From NCBI RefSeq assembly GCF_001277995.1, contig NZ_CP009220.1, forward strand, positions 2,604,001-2,668,000: DNA of 64,000 bases. Reading direction: 5' to 3'. Below, one piece after another: positions 54,238-64,000 of this stretch. Source of the DNA: Corynebacterium deserti GIMN1.010. Its GTDB lineage: Bacteria; Actinomycetota; Actinomycetes; Mycobacteriales; Mycobacteriaceae. The position numbers and the translations under genes are program-made. The notes beneath the pieces were generated by a model. It had not been told where the DNA came from. It ran no database searches and saw only the letters and a program-made list of their open reading frames with translations. Positions within the stretch are counted from its first letter, which is position 1. Each line of letters starts with the position of its first letter.

Positions 54238-54824
54238 GTTCATTAATCGTTGGCGCGGACGGCCTCAGCCGCCCGAGTTGGGCTGCGCAAGATCCCCTGA
54301 TGCGCGATTATTATGACACCGAATGGGGCATGCCGATTCGCGATGAGCAGGGATTATTCGAAAGAATCAGCCTGGAAGCTTTTCAATCCGGGCTGTCCTG
54401 GGCAACCATCTTGCGCAAGCGCGATGATTTCCGCGCAGCTTTCTCTCAATTCGATCCGGAATTAGTCGCAAAATTCACCGACGCTGACATCGAACGCCTC
54501 ATGGAGGACGCCGGCATCGTGCGCAACAAACGTAAAATTTTGGCCACCATTAACAACGCCAAAGCCACCCTTCAATTGCGTGAGAAGGGTGGCTTGGTGG
54601 AATTTGTATGGGGTTTCAAACCGGATGAAACCCCACGGCCGGAAACCCTGGAGGAGATTCCGACACAGTCACCGGAGTCAGTTGCACTGTCTAAGGCGCT
54701 GAAGAAGGAAGGTTTTTCCTTCGTTGGTCCCACGACGATGTTTGCCCTGATGGAAGCCATAGGAATCGTCGATACCCATTTGGTGGGCAGCCATCGCCGT
54801 GGAAGTTCTGGGGTGTGGGCTTAG
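54234..54824 (+). CDS. tag: DNA-3-methyladenine glycosylase I (Tag-like, zinc site lost)
   Basis: 196 residues collinear with E. coli Tag: QDPLMRDYYDTEWG, LFERISLEAFQSGLSWATIL, DAGIVRNKRKILATINNA, FVWGF, ALKKEGFSFVGPTTMFALM and DTHLVGS. Excises 3-methyladenine from DNA. The zinc-snap ligands of E. coli Tag (Cys4, His17, His175, Cys179) correspond here to Pro14, Tyr27, His182 and Ser186, so zinc binding is not expected. Overlaps the RHH gene (ATGA) and, convergently, the end of hmp. Confidence 0.93.
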   Translation: MSSLIVGADGLSRPSWAAQDPLMRDYYDTEWGMPIRDEQGLFERISLEAFQSGLSWATILRKRDDFRAAFSQFDPELVAKFTDADIERLMEDAGIVRNKRKILATINNAKATLQLREKGGLVEFVWGFKPDETPRPETLEEIPTQSPESVALSKALKKEGFSFVGPTTMFALMEAIGIVDTHLVGSHRRGSSGVWA

Positions 54825-55981
54825 GAAATCAGCCAGTCGTTTGGTGCAAAGAGCTCGAAGTTTACGTCGCGAGGCTGCTCATCGAGCGCCTCGATCTGCT
54901 CACGCACGTTCTTCAAGAATTCCACGCCACCACACAGGTACACGGATGCACCTGATGGAATGCGGCCGGCGACCTCGAGCCACTGATCGTTGTCACGGTA
55001 GAAGATTTCAAACGCAGCCTTAGGGAGCTTGTCGACGAGCCCCTGCACTTCCTCCACCTGCGCGTAGGTGGACTCGGCCTGGTCAGCGTGCAAAACTACC
55101 ACGTCACGTTCTGGGTTCATACCTGCGAGCATGCCCACCATGGGGGTGGAGCCGATGCCCTGGGAAATCAGCACGACTGGGTTGGTGTCCTTGTTTAAGA
55201 CCAGGTCACCGGCTGCGATGGTGGCTTCGATCTTGTCACCAACGGATACGCGATCACGCAGGAATCCAGAAACCTCGCCATTATCTTCAACCGCAATGCG
55301 GTACTCGGAGCTGGAGCCGCCGAGCAAGCTGTACTGGCGCAGCTGGCGGGCGCCGTCGTCAAGCACGACTCCAACGGAGGTGTACTGACCTGGTTCTGGG
55401 GCAACCAGCTCGCCTGCCAGGGTGTATTCCCAGACGGTTGCGCTGATCTGCTTCTTTGCAGTGACGGTGACTTCGCGGAAGACATCGCCAGGCTCCAGAT
55501 CGTTGGATGCGTACAGGCTGTTCTCGAAACCGATGAGCACGCTAGCCATCATCCAGTACACGGCATCCCAAGCTTCAGCGACAGGTGCGGTGACAGTTTC
55601 CGCTCCCAAAACCTCAACGATTGCGGCAAAAAGGTGCTCGTGAACAATGTTGTACTGATCAGCAGTAATGCCGAGGGACACGTGCTTGTGACCAATGCGG
55701 GACAGCAGCTGAACTGGGTCCGGAGCATCAGGAGTAACCAGCATGGTGGCAAATGTTGCGATTGACGCAGCCAGTGCCTTCTGCTGATCGCCCTGCTTCT
55801 GGTTGCCACGGTTGAAGGTGTTAGCGATCAGCTCTGGGTGAGCCGTGAACATCTTGTTGTAGAAAACCGGCGTGATCTCATTGATCTTGCTGCCCACTAG
55901 TGGAAGCGTTGCTTTGATTACCTCTGCGTGTTCTGGTTTCAGTGCGCTGCGGTCTGTGATGGGCTGGGTGGAAACAATCAC
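54821..55981 (-). CDS. hmp: Flavohemoglobin, nitric oxide dioxygenase
   Basis: 386 residues. Globin domain with Phe-Tyr in VFYNKMFTAHPEL, GDQQKALAASIATFATML, and proximal His in ISRIGHKHVSLGITADQYN. FAD domain: GQYTSVGVVLDDGARQLRQYSLLGG; NAD domain: ISQGIGSTPMVGMLAGM and the closing CGGVEFLKNVREQI. Converts NO to nitrate with O2 and NAD(P)H. GTG start with GGAAAGG ahead. Ends overlapping tag. Confidence 0.94.
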   Translation of the reverse strand: MIVSTQPITDRSALKPEHAEVIKATLPLVGSKINEITPVFYNKMFTAHPELIANTFNRGNQKQGDQQKALAASIATFATMLVTPDAPDPVQLLSRIGHKHVSLGITADQYNIVHEHLFAAIVEVLGAETVTAPVAEAWDAVYWMMASVLIGFENSLYASNDLEPGDVFREVTVTAKKQISATVWEYTLAGELVAPEPGQYTSVGVVLDDGARQLRQYSLLGGSSSEYRIAVEDNGEVSGFLRDRVSVGDKIEATIAAGDLVLNKDTNPVVLISQGIGSTPMVGMLAGMNPERDVVVLHADQAESTYAQVEEVQGLVDKLPKAAFEIFYRDNDQWLEVAGRIPSGASVYLCGGVEFLKNVREQIEALDEQPRDVNFELFAPNDWLIS

Positions 55982-56256
55982 GGCTTTGAGCCTTTCCGTG
56001 CTTCATGGGCTAATTTCTACGGATTTAATCTAATTAAATTGGCTCACGGAGCATAAAGTGTCATACTTTAGTTTGACTACAGGCCATCGTGCGTGACGGG
56101 AATTAAACGGGTTTTTAAAACCGGAAATAACCGTGATAAATGGAAGGGTTGGAGTGAATAAGTACGGGCTGACAGGAAATACCCCCGCCTCTTCGGTGGA
56201 TAGTTAGGGGAATCCCCGGAGTTACCACGTGGCGAATCAAACTAGAATGAGGGATT

Positions 56257-56859
56257 ATGGGCGAACAATTTCCGGGCGATCAAAACATCAGAGTTAGTGA
56301 CAGCGAACGATCAGCAGCATTAGCAGCACTCGGTCAGTTCTACGCAGAAGGCCGACTCACCATGCAGGAGACCGACGAACGCTGTGAAGCCGTCGCCGAC
56401 GCCAAAGACCGCAGCGACCTCAACAAAATCTTCTTCGACCTCCCCTATCAAGAGATCGTGGCCGTCGATCGAGTCGAGCCCACCTATACCGCCTCGGAAG
56501 TTGCCACCCTCCACCGAAATGGCGCACGCCCACGCGCAGGCATTTTGGGACTCACCACCGTTGCAGCCATCACCGGCACCGCCGTCCTGAGCAGCACAAC
56601 CCCATTTGCAGCCGTGCTATTGGCTTTGATTCCCATCGTGTTCATCCTGCTCTATGTCATGAAAGTGGGACCCGATTCCTGGTACGCGCCAACTCCCCGA
56701 CAACTAGAACGACGACGCATGGCAGAGCTTCGCGAAAAGGAAAAGCGCCGCGATCTAGAGCTGAAGGCGCAGCGCCGCGAACGAACCCACGCTTTGACCA
56801 CCAGAGCTTTGGACGCTGCAGAAACAGTGTTTGAGACAAAACCGTGGAAGAGGAAGTAA
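56257..56859 (+). CDS. DUF1707 protein with two membrane helices
   Basis: 200 residues: N-terminal DUF1707 domain (NIRVSDSERSAALAALGQFY, EGRLTMQETDERCEAV, SDLNKIFFDLP), two hydrophobic segments (GLTTVAAITGTAVLSS and VLLALIPIVFILLYVM) and a long charged helix. Common in actinobacteria, function unknown. TAGAAT nine bases before the ATG suggests a leaderless or near-leaderless transcript, though AGGGA may serve as a ribosome site. Confidence 0.78.
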   Translation: MGEQFPGDQNIRVSDSERSAALAALGQFYAEGRLTMQETDERCEAVADAKDRSDLNKIFFDLPYQEIVAVDRVEPTYTASEVATLHRNGARPRAGILGLTTVAAITGTAVLSSTTPFAAVLLALIPIVFILLYVMKVGPDSWYAPTPRQLERRRMAELREKEKRRDLELKAQRRERTHALTTRALDAAETVFETKPWKRK

Positions 56860-56972
56860 ACAGACTATTGGAGGCTTAGCACCTTGCCTGAAATAGTTTA
56901 AGTGTCAACAATGTTGGGAAAGGTAGATTTAGAAACCCATTCCGCATTGTCTGTTCTTAAGGTACTTCCACT

Positions 56973-57605
56973 ATGACTTCTTCACAGCCCACCATCGCAA
57001 TCCTCGGCGCAGGTCGCGTGGGATCGTCGCTTGCGCGATCCTTCGTCAACGCAGGCTACACCGTCAACGTTGCAGGTTCCGGCGCTGTGGACAAGATTGC
57101 TCTCACCGCAGAAATCCTCATGCCCGGCGCGCGACCAATGGTCGCTGCCGACGCAGTGAAGGACGCTGACGTGGTCATTCTTGCGGTACCACTGCACAAA
57201 TTCCGCGGCGTGGACAAGGATATGCTCACAGGCAAGATCGTTATCGATACTATGAACCACTGGGTTCCTGTCAACGGCGAGATGGAAGAGTTTGATCTCG
57301 ATCCTCGCAGCACCTCTGAGATTATTGCCGAACACTTCCCAGGCGCTCGTGTAGTGAAGTCCCTCAATCACATTGGCTACCACGAGATTGAGCAAGATGC
57401 CCACACCGGGCGCGCCGTTGCCTATGCCACCGATGATGCTGAGGCCGGAGCTGTTGTTGCGCACATGATTGACCGCATTGGCTTCACCCCGATCAATATC
57501 GGGGCACTCTCGCATGGTCGAGTCTTGGAGCCAGGGCAAAAAGCCTTCGGTGCGCAGTTACACGAAGGCTTTGATTTCGGGGATTTGGCTGACCAAGCTA
57601 GCTAG
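56973..57605 (+). CDS. NADPH-dependent F420 reductase-like / pyrroline-reductase-type oxidoreductase
   Basis: 210 residues with N-terminal Rossmann motif IAILGAGRVGSSLARSFVNA, then DADVVILAVPLHKFRG, KIVIDTMNHWVP and FPGARVVKSLNHIGYHEIEQ, as in COG2085 reductases. The partner cofactor is unknown; Corynebacterium lacks F420 as far as I know, so a pure NADP role is possible. Convergent with bglG, overlapping by four bases. Confidence 0.78.
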   Translation: MTSSQPTIAILGAGRVGSSLARSFVNAGYTVNVAGSGAVDKIALTAEILMPGARPMVAADAVKDADVVILAVPLHKFRGVDKDMLTGKIVIDTMNHWVPVNGEMEEFDLDPRSTSEIIAEHFPGARVVKSLNHIGYHEIEQDAHTGRAVAYATDDAEAGAVVAHMIDRIGFTPINIGALSHGRVLEPGQKAFGAQLHEGFDFGDLADQAS

Positions 57606-58486
57606 CTGTGTGCCTGCGTCTTGTTTTGCTCTCCCTTGTCTTCGGCCAGGCGCGCCACATGCAAAGCAAGATACGTCTGCTCATCCGAGGACAACTCTGA
57701 ACCAAGTCTAAGACTTAAAATGTGGGCAAGACGTTCCGCACAGGCAACGGAATCGGGATGGGACACCGCCAAACTATCGCGCAGCACTGACATGCCGTCG
57801 TAAAGCTGCGCCTCGTTATGAACACGCACAAAGAAGTACCGCATGTGAGTGATAAAACGGGCAGCGTTGACAGATTGCCGGTCGATGGTGATGTCGAAGG
57901 ATGAATCAATCACTTCAAATAGCTGCTCAAACACACCGGTCATGAGGTAGGTTTCCGCGAGGTCTTCGGTTCGGAAACCTGCATTCACCAGGTGTAATGC
58001 AATTGCCACGGTTTCAGAATCTGGAAGCGGATCGATACCTTTCCCGCTCAACCACGCATTAGTTTGTTCCACAATAAACCCAGCGAGCCGTGTTTCTGTG
58101 GGATACAAATGATGCACTTCAGCGCTCAGCGGATTCGGTTTCGCGCTCAGTTCTGGCTCCAACTCATTACGTTTGACGGCCATCTGAAGGTGATCAGCCA
58201 ACGCAACCACCGTGGCGCTGCCAATGGGGGAATCCAACTCCGCCGACACTGACTTGATCACTTCGGTGGAGATGTCCAAATACTCCAGAGGCACCTCTGC
58301 CAGCAGGCTCGCCATATGGTCGGCGTCGCGGTTGTTCTCTGGCACGAACACTTGCTTCACTTTGGAGGTATCAACCTCATTGCCGGGTTTTTGTTGAAAC
58401 CCCACGCCCCATCCGGTGAGCACCACCTCAGCACCATCTTTAACGGCGAGCACAACATTATTGTTGAGCACTCGTAGCACCTTCAC
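57602..58486 (-). CDS. bglG: BglG/LicT-family transcriptional antiterminator
   Basis: 294 residues: RNA-binding CAT domain (VKVLRVLNNNVVLAVKDGAE, GWGVGFQQKPG) then two PRD domains with conserved His and Asp (HHLYPTETRLAGFI; HMRYFFVRV). Binds the RAT site in the bglF leader and prevents termination, controlled by PTS phosphorylation. Start at GTG 58486 behind GGGAGG. Last gene of bglF-bglA-bglG, 33 bases after bglA. Confidence 0.92.
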   Translation of the reverse strand: MKVLRVLNNNVVLAVKDGAEVVLTGWGVGFQQKPGNEVDTSKVKQVFVPENNRDADHMASLLAEVPLEYLDISTEVIKSVSAELDSPIGSATVVALADHLQMAVKRNELEPELSAKPNPLSAEVHHLYPTETRLAGFIVEQTNAWLSGKGIDPLPDSETVAIALHLVNAGFRTEDLAETYLMTGVFEQLFEVIDSSFDITIDRQSVNAARFITHMRYFFVRVHNEAQLYDGMSVLRDSLAVSHPDSVACAERLAHILSLRLGSELSSDEQTYLALHVARLAEDKGEQNKTQAHS

Positions 58487-58519
58487 TGAGGTGGCACCTC
58501 CCTTCCCCATCACTGATTG

Positions 58520-61883
<3,364 letters not shown>

Positions 61884-61950
61884 TGTCTTGTCCTTTTACG
61901 TCGAAAAAACACTTGCGCGCAACGACGTTGCACTGTCCCTGTCCCGAAAA

Positions 61951-62000
61951 CGACAAAAGACCTGAAACACAGACGACACTTTCGTCTGTGTTTCAGGTCT
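61951..62000 (-). terminator. Conditional terminator in the bglF leader
   Basis: A perfect 19-bp stem (61958-61976 with 61982-62000) with a 5-base loop, then TTTTGTCGTTTT on the minus strand. Its promoter-proximal arm overlaps the RAT site, so antiterminator binding would prevent it. Confidence 0.93.
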
Positions 62001-62022
62001 TGCCCCTTGCGGGTTACAATCC
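61996..62022 (-). promoter_or_regulatory. RAT (ribonucleic antiterminator) site of the bgl operon
   Basis: On the minus strand the sequence begins GGATTGTAACCC and ends GGGGCAAGACC, matching the RAT consensus of BglG/LicT systems (GGATTGTTACT...GGCAAAACC). It overlaps the upstream arm of the terminator by five bases. Confidence 0.9.
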
Positions 62023-62066
62023 TTTGCTTTCCCCACGATCTACTCTCGGGAAAAGTCCTATGGATC

Positions 62067-62096
62067 ATTATGTATGACGCACCTCCATAATTTCAA
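62067..62096 (-). promoter_or_regulatory. bglF promoter
   Basis: Minus-strand TTGAAA (62091-62096), a 16-base spacer and TACATA (62069-62074) fit -35/-10 hexamers, with transcription starting near 62061 and the RAT about 40 bases downstream. Confidence 0.6.
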
Positions 62097-62224
62097 GACC
62101 TATGACACACTTCACTCAGCCGTGGTTCTGAATAACGAGCTAAAACCCCTGTATTTTCTCCCATTTGGGTGGGAAAACAGAACGGCACTACCAACTATTG
62201 GCACAAAGTGGCAACATTGAGCGG

Positions 62225-63538
62225 GTGACTACAGACAAGCGCAAAACCTCTAAGACCACCGACACCGCCACCAAGGCTGTGGGCGCGGATCAGGCGGCGC
62301 GTCCCACTCGGCGAACCACTCGCCGCATCTTCGATCAGTCGGAGAAGATGAAGGACGTGTTGTACGAGATCCGTGGCCCGGTGGCCGCGGAGGCGGAACG
62401 CATGGAGCTCGATGGACATAACATCCTCAAGCTCAACACGGGCAACCCTGCTGTTTTCGGTTTCGATGCCCCTGACGTGATCATGCGCGACATGATCGCC
62501 AATCTTCCCACCTCCCAGGGATACTCCACATCCAAAGGCATTATCCCTGCTCGTCGTGCTGTGGTGACTCGTTATGAAGTCGTCCCAGGTTTTCCTCGTT
62601 TTGATGTCGAAGACGTCTTCTTGGGCAATGGTGTGTCAGAGCTGATCACCATGACCACCCAGGCTCTACTTAATGACGGCGACGAAGTGCTTATCCCAGC
62701 ACCGGATTACCCCTTGTGGACTGCCGCTACTTCACTCGCAGGTGGCAAGCCAGTGCACTACCTTTGCGATGAGGAAGATGACTGGAACCCATCCATCGAG
62801 GACATCCGCTCCAAGGTGACGGATAAGACCAAGGCTATCGTTGTCATCAACCCCAACAACCCAACGGGTGCTGTCTACCCACGCAAGGTGTTGGAACAGA
62901 TCGTCGAGATCGCCCGCGAGCATGACCTGCTGATCCTGGCTGATGAAATCTACGACCGCATTCTCTACGATGACGCCGAGCACATCAGCCTCGCAACCCT
63001 CGCACCCGACCTGTTGTGCATCACCTACAATGGCCTGTCCAAGGCATACCGCGTTGCAGGTTACCGTGCAGGCTGGATGGTGATCACCGGGCCAAAGCAG
63101 TACGCCCGCGGTTTCATCGAAGGTCTCGAACTCCTCGCCGGCACTCGCCTATGCCCGAATGTCCCTGCTCAGCATGCCATTCAGGTAGCACTCGGCGGCC
63201 GTCAGTCCATCTACGATCTCACCGGTGAGCACGGTCGACTTCTCGAGCAGCGCAACGTCACGTGGGAAAAACTCAATGAGATCCCAGGTGTCAGCTGCGT
63301 CAAACCCATGGGCGCGCTGTACGCCTTCCCGAAGTTGGACCCCAACGTCTACGAAATTCATGACGACACCCAACTCATGCTCGACCTCCTGCGCGCAGAG
63401 AAGATCCTCATGGTTCAGGGCACCGGCTTTAACTGGCCTAAGCCTGATCACTTCCGCGTGGTCACATTGCCATGGGCATCCCAGCTAGAAAACGCCATTG
63501 AGCGTTTGGGCAACTTCCTGTCCACGTACAAGCAATAG
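62225..63538 (+). CDS. alaT: Alanine aminotransferase AlaT
   Basis: 437 residues, fold-type I aminotransferase: LNTGNPAVFGFDAP, VFLGNGVSELITMTTQALL, VVINPNNPTGAVYP (Asn binding), DEIYDRILYDD (Asp for PLP N1), the PLP-Lys in ITYNGLSKAYRVAGYRAGW and Arg in FRVVTLPW. Interconverts pyruvate/glutamate and alanine/2-oxoglutarate. Start at GTG 62225 (MTTDKRKTSK) as known for AlaT; the longer reading adds 20 residues. Divergent from the bgl operon. Confidence 0.95.
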   Translation: MTTDKRKTSKTTDTATKAVGADQAARPTRRTTRRIFDQSEKMKDVLYEIRGPVAAEAERMELDGHNILKLNTGNPAVFGFDAPDVIMRDMIANLPTSQGYSTSKGIIPARRAVVTRYEVVPGFPRFDVEDVFLGNGVSELITMTTQALLNDGDEVLIPAPDYPLWTAATSLAGGKPVHYLCDEEDDWNPSIEDIRSKVTDKTKAIVVINPNNPTGAVYPRKVLEQIVEIAREHDLLILADEIYDRILYDDAEHISLATLAPDLLCITYNGLSKAYRVAGYRAGWMVITGPKQYARGFIEGLELLAGTRLCPNVPAQHAIQVALGGRQSIYDLTGEHGRLLEQRNVTWEKLNEIPGVSCVKPMGALYAFPKLDPNVYEIHDDTQLMLDLLRAEKILMVQGTGFNWPKPDHFRVVTLPWASQLENAIERLGNFLSTYKQ

Positions 63539-63545
63539 TCCGCCT

Positions 63546-63575
63546 CCCCGTCACGTACTCGTGGCGGGGATTTTT
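63546..63575 (+). terminator. Terminator after alaT
   Basis: CCCCGTCAC (63546-63554) pairs with GTGGCGGGG (63561-63569) with one G-U pair, followed by ATTTTT. Confidence 0.9.
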
Positions 63576-64000
63576 CACGCCTTCACTGTGCACCCGTTAA
63601 AGGCGCAGAAATTCCCAGATGCCCAAACAATTCACCGCTTCCCTTTCAAAGGCTTAAGCGGCAATCTCAGAGGACACTTTTTTAGGCCGAATCCGAGACA
63701 ACCATGGACAAATCCGCAGGTAGCACCACATCTACCGCTATATGAGGTGTCCTGTGTTGCGTACGGCCAGTCAACTCAATTTTCGACTGCTCAACCACAC
63801 CACACTTGTGCTTTCACACCCCATTTTGCGTTGCAGAAATCGAATCGTCGTCGCCATGCACCGGCACCTCATATTCCGGAAAGTTCCCCCCTGCCTTACG
63901 CGAAATACCGCCGATCGCCGATCCGTCCTCCATCTCTACCCAAAACGCAATAAGCAACCGAGGGTTGGCTATTCATTTTGACACATGGATCATTTCCTCT
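63576..64000. other. Gene-free right edge
   Basis: No confident gene. Plus-strand frames (63742-63981 and others) are Arg/His-rich and unconvincing. On the minus strand a frame of about 50 codons ends near 63807 with protein-like text (LLIAFWVEMEDGSAIGGISR), which may be the remnant of a lost gene; I cannot name it. Confidence 0.4.

Noticed and set aside
63498..63953. 151-codon frame across the end of alaT and its terminator
   Set aside because: Runs through a strong terminator and has Arg/Pro/His-rich composition.

Overview
The window is chromosomal DNA of a Corynebacterium glutamicum-type actinobacterium. This follows from recognised gene order and protein sequences (clpB edge, ald, hspR-dnaJ-grpE-dnaK, pfs, adhA, cysZYNDHXI with divergent fpr2, tctCBA, hmp, alaT) and from corynebacterial regulatory signals: HspR HAIR elements with sigma-H-like promoters, TAGAC-N6-GTCTA (McbR-type) boxes and several leaderless starts. 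An intact bglF-bglA-bglG PTS operon is present. From memory, that operon is broken in the ATCC 13032 type strain, so another strain (R-like) is likely; this is inference.

Layout. 0-7.4 kb: 5' end of clpB, a GltS-type symporter, an FAD monooxygenase, a truncated PRISE-type reductase, a luciferase-like monooxygenase, an odd ferredoxin-reductase-like protein and a nitrilase-family hydrolase. 7.5-8.9 kb: a coupled pair, a small helical protein and a DUF1023-type alpha/beta hydrolase. 9-15.5 kb: ald, then the dnaK-grpE-dnaJ-hspR heat-shock operon. 15.7-20.5 kb: an AI-2E family permease, pfs, decayed genes, and adhA. 20.5-23.3 kb: a 947-residue surface protein with near-identical internal Ig-like repeats. 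24-32.5 kb: the sulfate assimilation regulon (cysIXHDNYZ and divergent fpr2). 33-37 kb: tctCBA tripartite tricarboxylate transporter. 37-41.3 kb: tandem AAA ATPases, an MFS transporter and an M20 peptidase. 41.5-47.5 kb: a Pro/Ala-rich cytochrome b561-like protein, an ECF transporter, a nitroreductase and iunH.

47.5-52.8 kb is an accessory island. It looks AT-richer than its flanks, its genes are of unknown function, and it holds remnants: an XRE regulator tail, an HNH protein split by an amber codon, and the C-terminal HTH of a serine recombinase on the right side. 53-55 kb: an SPFH protein, a ribbon-helix-helix regulator and a tag gene form an operon behind a striking double palindrome, with hmp convergent. 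56-64 kb: a DUF1707 protein, an F420-reductase-like protein, the bgl operon with a clear RAT/terminator switch, and alaT.

The window is rich in decaying genes: PRISE, DUF222/HNH, YdhR, SRPBCC, XRE, HNH-amber and recombinase remnants. It also contains a strongly over-represented short motif, GGCGTCGANAAGC, in both orientations. I found no tRNA, rRNA, CRISPR array or intact insertion sequence.
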